Notes: generated from the sequence alone by a model not told the origin. 64,000 nucleotides of DNA from Tropicimonas marinistellae (GCF_001509585.1 NZ_LNCI01000005.1:124001-188000), one strand, 5' to 3'. Shown: positions 45,010-56,762, counted from the stretch's first letter. Program-made: numbers and translations.

Positions 45010-45855
45010 CTACGCCGTTGGCGGCTTTGCCAGAGCCGCCTCGAGGCCGCCGCGAACGACCGCTTCGCTCGTAGCTGATATCTCCTTGCGTCCGCCGCTC
45101 GTGGCCACATGGATCGGCAGGTGGTAGATCACTTCAACGGAACCCTGCCGAGGCGCGGCCAATACCTTTAGCAGATGGTCGGCAAAATCCATATCACCCC
45201 ACCAGCCGTAAAAGCGCGGGTCCTCGCCAGCTGGTGCATGATAGACAAGGCTGATCGGCTGAACCTCCAGCCCATCGACCAACCCATCGGTAAAAAACGC
45301 CTGAAAAAGTGTGGTCTTAAAGGGCAGAACGCGTTTGCCGTCTGTACTTGTGCCTTCGGGAAAGAACAACAATCGGTGCCCGGCCTTTAGCCGGTCGACC
45401 AGGAGCGTCTGCTGAACCTTCGCTTCCTTGCGGTCGCGATTGATGAAGACAGTGCCCGTGGCGCGGGCCAACCAACCGATCCCCGGCCAATTGGCCACTT
45501 CGGCCTTTGAGACAAAGTAGATCCGGTCGCCAGCGTTGAGCGCAAAGATATCGAGCCAGCTGGCATGGTTAGACACTGCTGCTCCGCGGCCGGCGAGCGG
45601 CGTTCCCCGCGTTTTCCGGTGGATTCCGGTCAGCACAAACGCGGCCCGGCAGACGAATTGGGTAATCCATGGCGTGATCGGCCGACGGAGGCCGAATGCC
45701 GGACGTTCGACCACCCGAACAAGCAGCAACAGGCCCAGACAGCCGAAAACGACAATGCCCAACGGGAGGCCGCGGCGCACCACGCGTAGCCAGTCACGGA
45801 CACCAAGCGGCCGCGAGGGACCAGGCGCCTCGTCCGACCGCCAGGTCGTGCTCAC
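45010..45855 (-). CDS. olsA: Lyso-ornithine lipid O-acyltransferase (PlsC family)
   Basis: A 281-residue 1-acyl-glycerol-phosphate-type acyltransferase with an N-terminal membrane anchor (LGIVVFGCLGLLLLVRVVE). The catalytic NHxxxxD motif is SNHASWLDIFAL and the acceptor-binding motif FPEGTSTDG. It starts with GTG at 45855, which overlaps the olsB stop as GTGA, so the two are translationally coupled. The pair makes ornithine lipid, with OlsB adding the first 3-hydroxy acyl chain and OlsA the second. In isolation it would be called plsC. Confidence 0.9.
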   Translation of the reverse strand: MSTTWRSDEAPGPSRPLGVRDWLRVVRRGLPLGIVVFGCLGLLLLVRVVERPAFGLRRPITPWITQFVCRAAFVLTGIHRKTRGTPLAGRGAAVSNHASWLDIFALNAGDRIYFVSKAEVANWPGIGWLARATGTVFINRDRKEAKVQQTLLVDRLKAGHRLLFFPEGTSTDGKRVLPFKTTLFQAFFTDGLVDGLEVQPISLVYHAPAGEDPRFYGWWGDMDFADHLLKVLAAPRQGSVEVIYHLPIHVATSGGRKEISATSEAVVRGGLEAALAKPPTA

Positions 45856-46628
45856 GCCTGTCCGCCCGTGTAAAGGGACCGTTGCTTCGCAGAAATGCGG
45901 GCGGTGTCCATCACAAGGCATACATCCGTCGTATTGAACGGTCGATCGACGAAGGCCCCTTCCCCAACGTAGCCACCAAGCCGCAGGTAGCCCTTTATCA
46001 GTGCCGGGATGGCGCGCACCGCCGCCGGACGATCCACTTGGTCGGCCGGAAGTATATCCATCGGCGCGAAGTGCTGGTCGAGCGCACGCACGCGCAGCTC
46101 AGGCGGTGCAAGATGGGAGTGGTGCAAGAACGACAGCGGTTGCGCAAGTGCCTGCACATCGGTCCCGTGAAAGCTGGCCACGCCAAACAGCACTTCGATC
46201 TCGCGTTCCAAGATGTAACGCCCGAGACCATTCCAGATATGGAACATCGCGGCACCGCCCCGGTGGTCCTTGTGCAGACAGGATCGGCCGAGTTCCAGAA
46301 GCCGCCGCCCGGAGCGTTCCAAGACCTCGAGGTCGTACTCCCCCGCGCAGTAGAAGCCGCCGGCATCCGCTGCGCGCTCTCCCGGCATCAGTCGGTAGAC
46401 GCCCACCACATGCTCAAGTGCAGCGGCGTCCCGGCGGCGATCTACGAGAATGAGGTAGTCGTAGTAGGGGTCAAAGCGATCGCGCTCCAGCCGCTCGGCG
46501 TGGTCCACCAACTCACCGTCGCCGCCAAGTTCCTCGACGAAAACCTCGTATCGCAACCGCTGGGCCGCAAGGCGATCCTGCTCCGTCTCGGCGAGGCGGA
46601 TTTCGAAGTGGGAGTCGTCCGGAGTCAT
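45852..46628 (-). CDS. olsB: L-ornithine N-alpha-acyltransferase
   Basis: A 258-residue GNAT-like acyltransferase that attaches a 3-hydroxy fatty acid to ornithine. Characteristic motifs are RLAAQRLRYEVFVEELGGDG, DHAERLERDRFDPYYDYLILVD, VGVYRLMPGERA and LELGRSCLHKDHRGGAAMFHIWNGL. The family is often misnamed hemolysin. The frame is open to 46694; ATG 46628 gives the usual N-terminus. It overlaps olsA by four bases. Ornithine lipids replace phospholipids under phosphate limitation in many alphaproteobacteria, but no Pho box was seen upstream. Confidence 0.92.
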   Translation of the reverse strand: MTPDDSHFEIRLAETEQDRLAAQRLRYEVFVEELGGDGELVDHAERLERDRFDPYYDYLILVDRRRDAAALEHVVGVYRLMPGERAADAGGFYCAGEYDLEVLERSGRRLLELGRSCLHKDHRGGAAMFHIWNGLGRYILEREIEVLFGVASFHGTDVQALAQPLSFLHHSHLAPPELRVRALDQHFAPMDILPADQVDRPAAVRAIPALIKGYLRLGGYVGEGAFVDRPFNTTDVCLVMDTARISAKQRSLYTGGQA

Positions 46629-46795
46629 GCGGAGCGGTTGAGCGGGCCGTTCATCATGGTGGACCGTCTTAGGGACTCGCCCTTCGCTTGGCAAGTTCCC
46701 GGCTCCGACACGCTCCCCATATCCGGCGAATTGACCCTAGCGATGTGCTAGTTATGTTTCCCGCGTTTGTTAACGATTTCCAATGTTGGCGAGGT

Positions 46796-46984
46796 TCAGT
46801 CGAAGTCGGAAAGGAGCCCTATGATCCGTCCGTCAATCACGACCTTGCCCGCATGTTCAAAGTTCACCGTGATCCGATGCCCAATCATGGATTGCACCTG
46901 GCCCAAACCCCAGTCAGGGCGGTCGGGATGGCGAACAAGCGCGCCAGGCTCCAGGAATGGGTTAAGGTCATTCATGTCCGTCAT
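46796..46984 (-). CDS. DUF3553 small protein
   Basis: A 62-residue protein with the DUF3553 pattern ALVRHPDRPDWGLGQVQSMIG and NFEHAGKVVID, a short beta-rich domain resembling the CarD/UvrD-associated Tudor-like fold. Function unknown. It is divergent from chpT with only 20 bases between start codons, an arrangement I recall as common in Rhodobacterales. Confidence 0.85.
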   Translation of the reverse strand: MTDMNDLNPFLEPGALVRHPDRPDWGLGQVQSMIGHRITVNFEHAGKVVIDGRIIGLLSDFD

Positions 46985-47004
46985 ACCTGCAGGATTCCGT
47001 GTTT

Positions 47005-47616
47005 ATGTCCAGTGACCAGCCTTCACGGCCCATCGATATTCCGGCGCTCATCGGATCGCGCATCTGTCACGACCTGATCAGTCCAATCGGTGCGATCGGA
47101 AATGGCATCGAATTGCTGTCCATGTCCGGCGGTGGCGTCGGCCCCGAGCTTTCATTGATTTCCGAGAGCGTTGCCAATGCAAACGCCCGCATCCGCTTCT
47201 ATCGGCTGGCCTATGGTCAATCGGGACGCGATCAGGCGACGAGCCGTACCGAGGTCATTTCGATCTTGCAGGACCTCTACGCGGGCTCGCGGCTCGACGT
47301 TGCCTGGACACTCAATGCCGATTGCCGCCGGACCGAGGCGAAGGCCGCCCTCCTTGCACTGCAATGCCTGGAAAGCGCCATGCCATTTGGTGGTCGTGCG
47401 GAGGTAAGTCGCGTTGACGGACGCTGGAAGGTCAGCGGTACGGCAGCCAAATTCCGGATAGACGCCGAGATATGGGCGCTCCTGGAAAAACGTCCAAGCG
47501 ACACGGACGTGACGCCCGCACTGGTGCATTTCGCGCTACTGCCGGAGACGTTGACGCAAATGGGCCGCGTGCTCGAAGTTCAACGAAACGACCAGCGCGT
47601 TGTGCTCTCCTACTGA
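47005..47616 (+). CDS. chpT: Histidine phosphotransferase ChpT
   Basis: A 203-residue phosphotransferase. The phosphoaccepting histidine is H22 in SRICHDLISPIGAIGNGIELL, matching the H-D-x-x-x-P box of ChpT; the C-terminal part is a degenerate ATPase-like domain. In alphaproteobacteria ChpT relays phosphate from CckA to CtrA and CpdR, controlling cell cycle or, in Rhodobacterales, motility and gene transfer agents. A GTG at 46999 is an alternative start. Its stop lies two bases from the convergent proA stop. Confidence 0.9.
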   Translation: MSSDQPSRPIDIPALIGSRICHDLISPIGAIGNGIELLSMSGGGVGPELSLISESVANANARIRFYRLAYGQSGRDQATSRTEVISILQDLYAGSRLDVAWTLNADCRRTEAKAALLALQCLESAMPFGGRAEVSRVDGRWKVSGTAAKFRIDAEIWALLEKRPSDTDVTPALVHFALLPETLTQMGRVLEVQRNDQRVVLSY

Positions 47617-47618
47617 CG

Positions 47619-48875
47619 TCAGGCGCGGGTCGTTCCCGCGCCTTCGACGAGATACTTGAAGCTTGTCAATTGTTCCGCGCCCACAGGACCACGCGCATGC
47701 ATCTTGCCCGTGGCAATCCCTATTTCGGCGCCCATGCCAAACTCGCCGCCATCGGCAAATTGCGTGGAGGCGTTACGCATCAGAATCGCACTGTCGAGCC
47801 GCTGGAAGAAGCGCTCGGCCGCAGCATCGTCTTCGGTCAGGATCGCCTCGGTGTGGCTGGAGCCGTACGTACGAATATGCGCAATGGCATCGTCAATATC
47901 GTCAACGACTTTCGCGGCGATCTTCATATCCAGGAACTCGGTGCCGAAGTCGTCGTCCTTCGCATCCACTGTACCCGCAAGACCGCGCGCGCGCACTTCC
48001 ACGCCTGCTGCCATCAGGTCATCGACGATTTGCTGTCCGAGACCCGCGGCGATATCGCGATGGACCAGCAGGCATTCAGCCGCGCCACAAATCCCCGTAC
48101 GGCGGGTCTTGGCGTTCAAGACAACCGCGCGCGCCTTTTCCGGATCGGCGGCCTTGTCGACGTAGACGTGGCAGATGCCTTCGAGATGCGCAAAGACAGG
48201 CACCCGTGCCTCGCGCTGGACCAACCCGACAAGGCCCTTGCCCCCACGCGGTACGATCACGTCGATCGTGCCGGTCATGCGCAGCATCTCGGTCACCGCA
48301 GCCCGGTCGCGCGTGGGGACGCGTTGAATTGCGGCTTCGGGCAACCCGGCCGCCTTAAGGCCCTCTGCCAGGCAGTCGTGAATGGCCGATGAGGAGTGGA
48401 AGCTCTCCGATCCGCCACGAAGAATGACCGCATTCCCGGCCTTGAGGCAAAGCGCCCCGGCGTCTGCCGTAACATTCGGCCGGCTTTCGTAGATTACACC
48501 CACGACTCCGAGCGGCGTACGAACGCGCCGGATATGCAGACCCGACGGCATATCCCATTCTGCAATTGTCGCGCCCACCGGATCATCCTGTCCGGCGACC
48601 GCATGAAGACCGTCGACAATCCCCTGAATGCGGGATTCGTCCAGCTTCAGACGGTCCATCATGGCTTCCGTCAGGCCCTTCGCGCGTCCGTATTCGAGAT
48701 CCTTGGCATTCGCTTCGATGATCGCAGCGCGACTGGACCAGACGGCTTCGGAGGCGGCATCCAGGGCTGCACGCTTTTGCGCGGCACTTGCAAAGGCCAG
48801 TTCGGCAGCGGCCGCACGTGCCCGGGATCCAATTTCAGCCATCAGGGCGGGGATGTTGTCTGTCAGGTCTTTCAT
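47619..48875 (-). CDS. proA: Gamma-glutamyl phosphate reductase
   Basis: A 418-residue NADPH-dependent enzyme of proline synthesis, converting glutamyl 5-phosphate to glutamate semialdehyde. Motifs are [20 protein letters not shown], the cofactor region [19 protein letters not shown], and the catalytic cysteine in [12 protein letters not shown]. Length is standard. It lies 112 bases after proB on the same strand and completes the obgE-proB-proA unit. Confidence 0.96.
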   Translation of the reverse strand: MKDLTDNIPALMAEIGSRARAAAAELAFASAAQKRAALDAASEAVWSSRAAIIEANAKDLEYGRAKGLTEAMMDRLKLDESRIQGIVDGLHAVAGQDDPVGATIAEWDMPSGLHIRRVRTPLGVVGVIYESRPNVTADAGALCLKAGNAVILRGGSESFHSSSAIHDCLAEGLKAAGLPEAAIQRVPTRDRAAVTEMLRMTGTIDVIVPRGGKGLVGLVQREARVPVFAHLEGICHVYVDKAADPEKARAVVLNAKTRRTGICGAAECLLVHRDIAAGLGQQIVDDLMAAGVEVRARGLAGTVDAKDDDFGTEFLDMKIAAKVVDDIDDAIAHIRTYGSSHTEAILTEDDAAAERFFQRLDSAILMRNASTQFADGGEFGMGAEIGIATGKMHARGPVGAEQLTSFKYLVEGAGTTRA

Positions 48876-48987
48876 CGGTCGGCTCCTTGCGGGTGGCCTT
48901 GCCTACTGCAATTTGTCGCTTCGCTCAACTGGCCAGCCGGGCTTTGCGAATAGGCTGCCATGCGGCCGTCACCACCGGTGCGTGAAC

Positions 48988-51161
<2,174 letters not shown>

Positions 51162-51383
51162 TCAAAGCGGGATAAACCAGCCGATAGAGCGAAACCGTTT
51201 CAGTCTCAAGCTGGATTGGGCGCGAATGCCCCATACGTTCAGGAGTGCCGCTTCACGTTGAGCCACGGCGAGGAGCCGATCTGCCGGTTGAGGTCAGCGG
51301 ATCACGCCGAGCGATGCTGTCTTGGCCGACACCGAATGAAAACGAGGCCTCTCCCCGTTTTCTTTCAATAGATCAAATGCTTG

Positions 51384-51926
51384 TCACAGCTTCTTGAGGT
51401 AGGTCCACGTGGGCACATTGCTCCCTCGTGCAAGCGAGAACACTTCGGCATCGCCAAGGTACTCGAACCCCGCGTGTGTCAGGATACGCGCCGAATAGGG
51501 GTTGTCCTGAAAGACCTCGGCAAAGATCGTCTCACATTCCTGCGGATTGGCTGCCAGCAATGCGCCGACCGCTTCAGACGCAAGGCCCGTGTGCCACATC
51601 AGCGGCGCAACCCAATAGCCAATCTCCGATTTTCCGGGCGCGTCTTCCATCCGAGACAGGCTGACCACACCGACCAACTCGCCCAGGCCGGATGCCGTGC
51701 CGTCCAGAGCCCAGACGTCGGCCTTGCGGTCTTTCGCATGGCTGCGATTGATGAACGCCTCAACGGCCCCCGGTGGCATCGGGTGCGGGATGGAACGTGT
51801 GTACCGCGCAATCCGTTCATCGCCCGCGTAGAGCTCCAGCAGGCCCTTGTCTGATTTTTGCAGCGGGCGCAACGTGATGCGCGCCGAAGGTATGACGGAT
51901 TGTCCGATGATCTGGTTCAGTTCCAT
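51384..51926 (-). CDS. GNAT-family N-acetyltransferase
   Basis: A 180-residue acetyltransferase of the RimJ/RimL-like group: ITLRPLQKSDKGLLELY at the start, IGYWVAPLMWHTGLASEAVGALL as the acetyl-CoA-binding region, and NPYSARILTHAGFEYLGDAE at the end. Substrate unknown. GGAGGAGGG precedes the ATG, and the start overlaps the end of the upstream small membrane protein gene by ten bases. It lies between rpmA and obgE, a place often occupied by a GNAT gene in Rhodobacterales. Confidence 0.9.
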   Translation of the reverse strand: MELNQIIGQSVIPSARITLRPLQKSDKGLLELYAGDERIARYTRSIPHPMPPGAVEAFINRSHAKDRKADVWALDGTASGLGELVGVVSLSRMEDAPGKSEIGYWVAPLMWHTGLASEAVGALLAANPQECETIFAEVFQDNPYSARILTHAGFEYLGDAEVFSLARGSNVPTWTYLKKL

Positions 51927-52315
51927 GTCGTTTCCCTCCTCCCGGGAAGCGTTACTCTCTCACAACCGATCTGCCACACCGCGGCCCCTCCTCCAGGAGC
52001 GTGGTGACGTGGCTTTGATCGCACGAAGTATGCCGAAGAAATGGCCATCAATGCGGCAACTTGCAAGGCAAGTAGCCCTTGGGGTGCCTGCGCCAAGGTT
52101 ACGCCGAGCTTCAACGGCAGCATGAAGAGCCGATACGCCATACCCGGCACGCCCGTTGCAATCGCTTCCGGTTGAAAACGGACCTGACCGAGCCGGAACG
52201 CCGCCCAACTGATCCCGGCGACGGTCGCCCAGAAGGCAGCGCCGGCCAAAGGTCGAACAATCCGACGCTCGCCCGTTCCGCCACCATCTCGCATTTTCCG
52301 GATAGCGAAATTCAT
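51917..52315 (-). CDS. Small two-span membrane protein, hypothetical
   Basis: A 132-residue frame with hydrophobic segments at about 22-46 (VRPLAGAAFWATVAGISWAAF) and about 63-98 (LFMLPLKLGVTLAQ, then LLALQVAALMAISSAYFV). GAGGAAGGG stands before its ATG. It is coupled to the GNAT gene by a ten-base overlap and has protein-like composition, so I judge it real, but no family or function is recognised. The C-terminal 30 residues are less convincing. Confidence 0.55.
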   Translation of the reverse strand: MNFAIRKMRDGGGTGERRIVRPLAGAAFWATVAGISWAAFRLGQVRFQPEAIATGVPGMAYRLFMLPLKLGVTLAQAPQGLLALQVAALMAISSAYFVRSKPRHHAPGGGAAVWQIGCERVTLPGRRETTWN

Positions 52316-52341
52316 TCTTCGCCCTTCCTCAGAGAATCATC

Positions 52342-52371
52342 AGGGGGACCGGCTGTTTCGCCGATCCCCCC
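52342..52371 (-). terminator. Hairpin after rpmA
   Basis: AGGGGGA and TCCCCCT enclose an inner CGGC/GCCG stem with a six-base loop. It lies 29 bases after the rpmA stop on the minus strand. There is no proper T-run (GATGATTCTC follows), so termination may be partial, letting some transcript reach the GNAT genes. Confidence 0.55.
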
Positions 52372-52399
52372 TAAGAATGTCTAAACACTCGGTTTCGGC

Positions 52400-52669
52400 T
52401 TACTCTGCGGCCTCCGCGACCGGGAGAACCGAAATGAATGTGCGGCCCTTGAGGCCCTTGTGGAATTTCACGGCGCCTTCGACGGTGGCGAAGATCGTGT
52501 GATCCTTGCCCTGGCCGACACCTTCGCCCGGCCACCATTTGTTGCCGCGCTGACGGACAATGATGTTTCCAGGGATCACGGCTTCGCCGCCGTATTTCTT
52601 CACACCAAGGCGGCGACCAATGGAGTCGCGACCGTTACGGGATGAACCGCCTGCTTTCTTATGTGCCAT
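52400..52669 (-). CDS. rpmA: 50S ribosomal protein L27
   Basis: An 89-residue L27. The N-terminus [20 protein letters not shown] is the family hallmark, reaching the peptidyl-transferase centre, followed by [21 protein letters not shown]. No cleavable Firmicute-type N-extension is present. It follows rplU by 19 bases. Confidence 0.98.
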   Translation of the reverse strand: MAHKKAGGSSRNGRDSIGRRLGVKKYGGEAVIPGNIIVRQRGNKWWPGEGVGQGKDHTIFATVEGAVKFHKGLKGRTFISVLPVAEAAE

Positions 52670-52688
52670 ATCGCTTGCTCCTTCTGTC

Positions 52689-53363
52689 TCAGCCTTCGGC
52701 CACGATGGCTTTGGCTTGCTCGACCCAGCCCTCGCGCTCGATACGGCCCTTGAACGACAGCTTCTCGTCGAACTCGGCGATATCGGCCTCGGTCCATGAG
52801 GCGATCTGCGCGAAGCTGGTCACACCGGCCGCGAGCAGTTTCTTTTCCAGCGCCGGGCCGACACCCGACAGCTTCTTGAGATCGTCAGCGCCAGCGGACG
52901 CTTCGGCAGCCGGGGCTTCCTTGGCAGGTGCCTCGGCGGCGGCTTTGGCCTTCGGCGCAGCCTTTGCCTTCTTCGGCGCCGGCGCGGCTTCGGCGGCGGC
53001 TGCAACGCCAGCGACGGAGCCCGCACCCACGGCAGCTTTCACGCCCGATGCACCGGCACCGGTTTCGAGGATCTCGGTGATCCGGAGCACGGTGAGCTGC
53101 TGGCGATGGCCCTTGGTACGCTTGGAGCTGTGCTTCCGGCGACGCTTGACGAAGTTGATGGTCTTGACGCCCTTGATCTGGTCGAGGACCTCGGCCTGAA
53201 CGGCCGCATCGTCGACGAGCGGCGCACCCACGGTGGAGCCGACCATCAGGACATCATTGAATTGAACGGTTTCGCCGGCAGTGGCCGCCAGCTTCTCGAC
53301 GCGCAGCACGTCGCCCGATTGGACGCGGTATTGCTTGCCGCCGGTTTTCAGGACCGCAAACAT
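52689..53363 (-). CDS. rplU: 50S ribosomal protein L21 with C-terminal HhH-type extension
   Basis: A 224-residue protein, about twice the length of ordinary L21. Residues 1-102 are L21 ([43 protein letters not shown]). An Ala/Lys/Pro-rich linker (about 108-160) leads to a helix-hairpin-helix-like domain with [27 protein letters not shown], a nucleic-acid-binding fold. Such extensions occur in Rhodobacterales L21; their role is unknown. A TTGACA promoter lies upstream. Confidence 0.95.
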   Translation of the reverse strand: MFAVLKTGGKQYRVQSGDVLRVEKLAATAGETVQFNDVLMVGSTVGAPLVDDAAVQAEVLDQIKGVKTINFVKRRRKHSSKRTKGHRQQLTVLRITEILETGAGASGVKAAVGAGSVAGVAAAAEAAPAPKKAKAAPKAKAAAEAPAKEAPAAEASAGADDLKKLSGVGPALEKKLLAAGVTSFAQIASWTEADIAEFDEKLSFKGRIEREGWVEQAKAIVAEG

Positions 53364-53500
53364 GGGTCTTTCCTTTGCTCTCGACGCGTCCTTCTTGGTC
53401 CCCTCGCGGGCGTTTGCGCCGGTTTTCCGGCACCTCGGACAGCGCGCCCCTTGCGGGACGTGTTTCTTGGTTCCGGGCGATAATCCGCACCGGAGTGCGC

Positions 53501-53529
53501 GATATGGTCGAGAACGTCCTTGCTGTCAA
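53501..53529 (-). promoter_or_regulatory. Sigma70-type promoter of rplU-rpmA
   Basis: On the minus strand a perfect TTGACA (complement of 53524-53529) is followed at 17 bases by CATATC (complement of 53501-53506). It sits 138 bases before rplU and overlaps the last codons of the acyltransferase gene, placing the ribosomal promoter at the upstream gene's stop codon. Confidence 0.6.
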
Positions 53530-55580
53530 GGCTTTGTTCGGCCGAGGGCGCGCTCCCCTGCCCCGCCGGAAAGCGCAGCTTGGGATCGTGTGTCACGCTC
53601 GGACCAGATACGTGCCAGAGCATCGCGCAGCAGGGTCTCCGATGCCGTGCGGGTGATATGGTCATCGTCTATGTAGAGAGGCACGCCTGCGGTGTCCCGG
53701 ATCGAACAGGTATCGCTGGCGCAAAAGGCCGGCGTCAGGGGAATGTAGCGCACACCATCCTGCGCGGCGGCGTGTGTCTGGAGAATTGCCTCGGTGCGGG
53801 CGCTCCGCTGCTGAACGTCCTTCCGCGTAATCCCGGGTGGATCGGGGAGACCGAGCATCGCCCGGCGCGCGAGTTCGTTCGGGACATGCCAGCCAACTTC
53901 CGGAACCGAACCAACCAGCACGACTTCGCGACCGGTAGCACGGATCGCGGCAATCGTGCGCTCCAGACCCGCGTTAAGGATCGCTGCGTTGTCGCCTCCG
54001 GCAGGATGTGCCTCGGCGGCACCGACCCACTCAAGCCGCACGCGCCCGTTCCACTCACCCCGAAATCCCCTGCCCTCCACCCAAAGGGGCCAGCGCGCGG
54101 CAAGGATAACCAGCGGCAGGTCGCTGCGTTCTGCCAGAAGCGTGTGGATGGAGGCGTTCAAACGGGCGCAGGCGGGCAGACCCGGCAGTTCGCGAACGTC
54201 CCAGACCGGTGGGCAGGCTGTCTTGCCGGCGACCAGGCCGCGTTTTCCGGCGGCCTTCGCGGTGGCGTCCAAACCTGCCAGCATGACAACGGCATGGCTG
54301 TCGCCCCAGATCAGGAAATCCATCGGCGACGCGTCTGCCGCTGGCGCGCCGATCTCACAGAGTCCGTCGGCGGGCAACTTCTGGAAACAGGCAAGACTGC
54401 CGGGGCGAAGGTCCAGACGCGCATCTGCCAGCTTCCGGGCACTCTCCGGCATGCGATGCGGTGCGCCGTCCATGGCCCAGAATGTTCCACCGGCGACCAC
54501 CATGGCGGCGATCCCTGCCAGCGAAAGCGCGAAGACCGGTTTGCGTCCAAACCCTTCCGGCGGTTTGCGCCGGAGGGGCCGTTCCACGTAGCGATAGGAC
54601 AACCACGCGCAGAGGACGGAGGCGGCCACGGCGACCAATCCGACCTCGACGCTGAGAACCGCGCGTGCCGTAAGCACCCGCAGATAGACCATGATTGGCC
54701 AGTGCCACAGGTAGAGGGAGTAGGAAACAAGACCGACCCAGACAATCGGACGAAGGCTCAGAAGCCGGCTCACGGTGCTCCCGCCGGTCAATCCCCCGAC
54801 ATAGATAAGCCCGGCCGCACCGAGAACGGGCACAAGCGCGGCGAGCCCGGGAAACGGCGTGGTCGTATCGTAGGCGAAGACAGGCACGAGAATTGCCAGC
54901 AATCCCGCTCCGCCCAATGCCTCGCGCAGTGATCGAGATGCCACCACCGGTAGGCTTGCGAGCGCGAGCAACGCGCCGATCCCCAGCTCCCAGGCGCGGT
55001 AAAAGATCAGGAAAAACACTGCTGAGGGGCGCGAAGGCAAAAGGGCGACTGCAAAAGCCAGGGAGAGGAATGACAGCAGAACGACCACCTTGATTGCGGT
55101 GCGTCGGCCGCTGCGGCCGATCAAGAGCGCCAGTAGCGGTGGGAAGAACAGGTAGAACTGCTCCTCGACCGCCAGCGACCACGTGTGCAGAAGCGGAGCG
55201 AACTCCCCACCGTCGAAGTAGTTCAGCGTTTGCTGGAAGAAGACGTTTGACAGAAACAACGCGGCGGCCAGCGCCGAGCGCCCGAGGTCACGCAGCTCGC
55301 CCGGCAGCAGCAGAATCCACCCCATCGCCAGTGTCCCCGCGACAACTGCCGTCAGGGCCGGCAATATCCGCCGCGCCCGTCGCTCGTAGAAGCCTGTCAG
55401 GGAAAACGTCCCACGTGCGATCTCGTCCGCAACGATGCGTGTGATCAGAAACCCCGAGATGACAAAGAAGACGTCGACGCCAATGTAGCCGCCCGATGGC
55501 CCGGGTATGGCGGCGTGGTAAAAGACAACCGGCAACACCGCCACCGCACGCAATCCATCGATGTCGGGTCGATATCTCAT
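53526..55580 (-). CDS. OafA/YrhL-type acyltransferase with SGNH domain
   Basis: A 684-residue membrane acyltransferase. The N-terminal acyltransferase-3 domain begins RYRPDIDGLRAVAVLPVVFYHA and has about ten membrane segments, with GYIGVDVFFVISGFLI and LAVEEQFYLFFPPLLAL. A C-terminal periplasmic SGNH domain has block I FLIWGDSHAVVMLAG and a closing D-x-x-H motif in YIDDDHIT. Proteins of this build O-acetylate lipopolysaccharide, capsule or exopolysaccharide. No glycan biosynthesis genes are adjacent to name the target. Confidence 0.92.
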   Translation of the reverse strand: MRYRPDIDGLRAVAVLPVVFYHAAIPGPSGGYIGVDVFFVISGFLITRIVADEIARGTFSLTGFYERRARRILPALTAVVAGTLAMGWILLLPGELRDLGRSALAAALFLSNVFFQQTLNYFDGGEFAPLLHTWSLAVEEQFYLFFPPLLALLIGRSGRRTAIKVVVLLSFLSLAFAVALLPSRPSAVFFLIFYRAWELGIGALLALASLPVVASRSLREALGGAGLLAILVPVFAYDTTTPFPGLAALVPVLGAAGLIYVGGLTGGSTVSRLLSLRPIVWVGLVSYSLYLWHWPIMVYLRVLTARAVLSVEVGLVAVAASVLCAWLSYRYVERPLRRKPPEGFGRKPVFALSLAGIAAMVVAGGTFWAMDGAPHRMPESARKLADARLDLRPGSLACFQKLPADGLCEIGAPAADASPMDFLIWGDSHAVVMLAGLDATAKAAGKRGLVAGKTACPPVWDVRELPGLPACARLNASIHTLLAERSDLPLVILAARWPLWVEGRGFRGEWNGRVRLEWVGAAEAHPAGGDNAAILNAGLERTIAAIRATGREVVLVGSVPEVGWHVPNELARRAMLGLPDPPGITRKDVQQRSARTEAILQTHAAAQDGVRYIPLTPAFCASDTCSIRDTAGVPLYIDDDHITRTASETLLRDALARIWSERDTRSQAALSGGAGERALGRTKP

Positions 55581-55747
55581 GACCGGCGTTCAGGGGCCTC
55601 TCGAAGTGCGCCGGCAGATGGTTGGCGGCGAAGTCCCTTTATTCATTGGCAGCAGCAGATGCATGCCGCCACCGTCCGGTACGGTTCTGGTGAGCGATGC
55701 GCCTTTCTTGCCACAACGCTAAGCTGGCTAATGTGAACTCAACGAGA

Positions 55748-56608
55748 CTACAAATCCTCGCCCGCCATGAACCGCGCGGCGGCCATGCCGAGGTCATAGG
55801 ACAGCGCTTGGAACATATCGTCGAATGCGTGGAAAAGGTGGTTGTTGAGTTCCTGCCCGGCGTCCGTTTGCGAGAGAGATATATAGGCCCTCAAATCCTC
55901 ATCAGACAGCGGTTGATAGGCCATTGCCAGGTAGGAAAACAACCATGTGTCCGTCTGTTCCCTGATTTCGGCTTCCTGTGACCAGATCTCGCGCAGCATA
56001 TCCTCCTCGCCCATGAAATCCCCGAAGGCGCCGGCCCCGTTCAACCCGGTGTAGAAGGCGAAATTCGCGTTCAGCGCTCCGACGACGTTGCGCTCAATAA
56101 GATCGTTGGCCGCTGCGAATTCCTCCAACGTCTCAAGCCGAGCCGCGCCGGTCGCACGCATCTGGGCCAGAATGTCGGCGCTCGCTGCTTCCACGTCCGG
56201 GTCCAGCATCGCGCGGCGCGCACCAAGCTCCAACGCCACGATCTGCGTACCTGTCTCCGAGGTGAAGAAGTCGAGCAAGGGATCAATGTGCCAGGGATCC
56301 AGGTCGGCCCCGAGCCCGTCGCGCATCATCAACTCCATGCGCCCGGTCTCGTAGATATCTTCCACCATGCGGATCCAACCGTCGCCGCCGCGCCCCGGAA
56401 AGAGGTCCTCTTCCAACTCGTCGGCGTAACCGATGCCCTCTTCGCGGATGATTTCGAGCATTGCCGGCATCTGGAGTGCATCCATCAGCGGGCCAATACG
56501 CTCCCGCTCGGACGGGTCGGCCCGCAGCGTGGGCTGAACCGGCTGTGCGGAAAGAATCGTCGCGAACAAGCACGCGATCGTCGTGGCAATGAGCGGATGA
56601 AGTGACAT
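55748..56608 (-). CDS. Secreted DUF2059-type protein
   Basis: A 286-residue protein with a signal peptide (HPLIATTIACLFATILSAQP). It is mainly helical and acidic. The C-terminal segment PLSDEDLRAYISLSQTDAGQELNNHLFHAF matches the DUF2059 pattern, and an earlier DPLLDFFTSETGTQIVALE looks like a second diverged copy. Function unknown; presumably periplasmic. The frame extends to 56692, but ATG 56608 gives the signal peptide with a GGAA ribosome site. Confidence 0.78.
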   Translation of the reverse strand: MSLHPLIATTIACLFATILSAQPVQPTLRADPSERERIGPLMDALQMPAMLEIIREEGIGYADELEEDLFPGRGGDGWIRMVEDIYETGRMELMMRDGLGADLDPWHIDPLLDFFTSETGTQIVALELGARRAMLDPDVEAASADILAQMRATGAARLETLEEFAAANDLIERNVVGALNANFAFYTGLNGAGAFGDFMGEEDMLREIWSQEAEIREQTDTWLFSYLAMAYQPLSDEDLRAYISLSQTDAGQELNNHLFHAFDDMFQALSYDLGMAAARFMAGEDL

Positions 56609-56762
56609 GTTCGGTTCCCTTTCCAACTCAGGCTTAGCCCGGTTCGACGGCATTGCAACCCCTCGCCGGTCGCTGCGGTTGCCGCGGAGCATCCGGGCCA
56701 GAAAACCACTTGCGCCCCCTGCCCGCAGCCATTACACCGCGCGCACCCCGACCAGGGAGCGC

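Noticed and set aside
46750-46780. TTAACGAT as a possible CtrA site before olsB/DUF3553
   Set aside because: Only a half-site match, common by chance, with no partner half-site at the right spacing.
53520-54932. 470-residue plus-strand frame opposite the acyltransferase gene
   Set aside because: The minus strand carries a complete acyltransferase-3/SGNH protein; this is its shadow.
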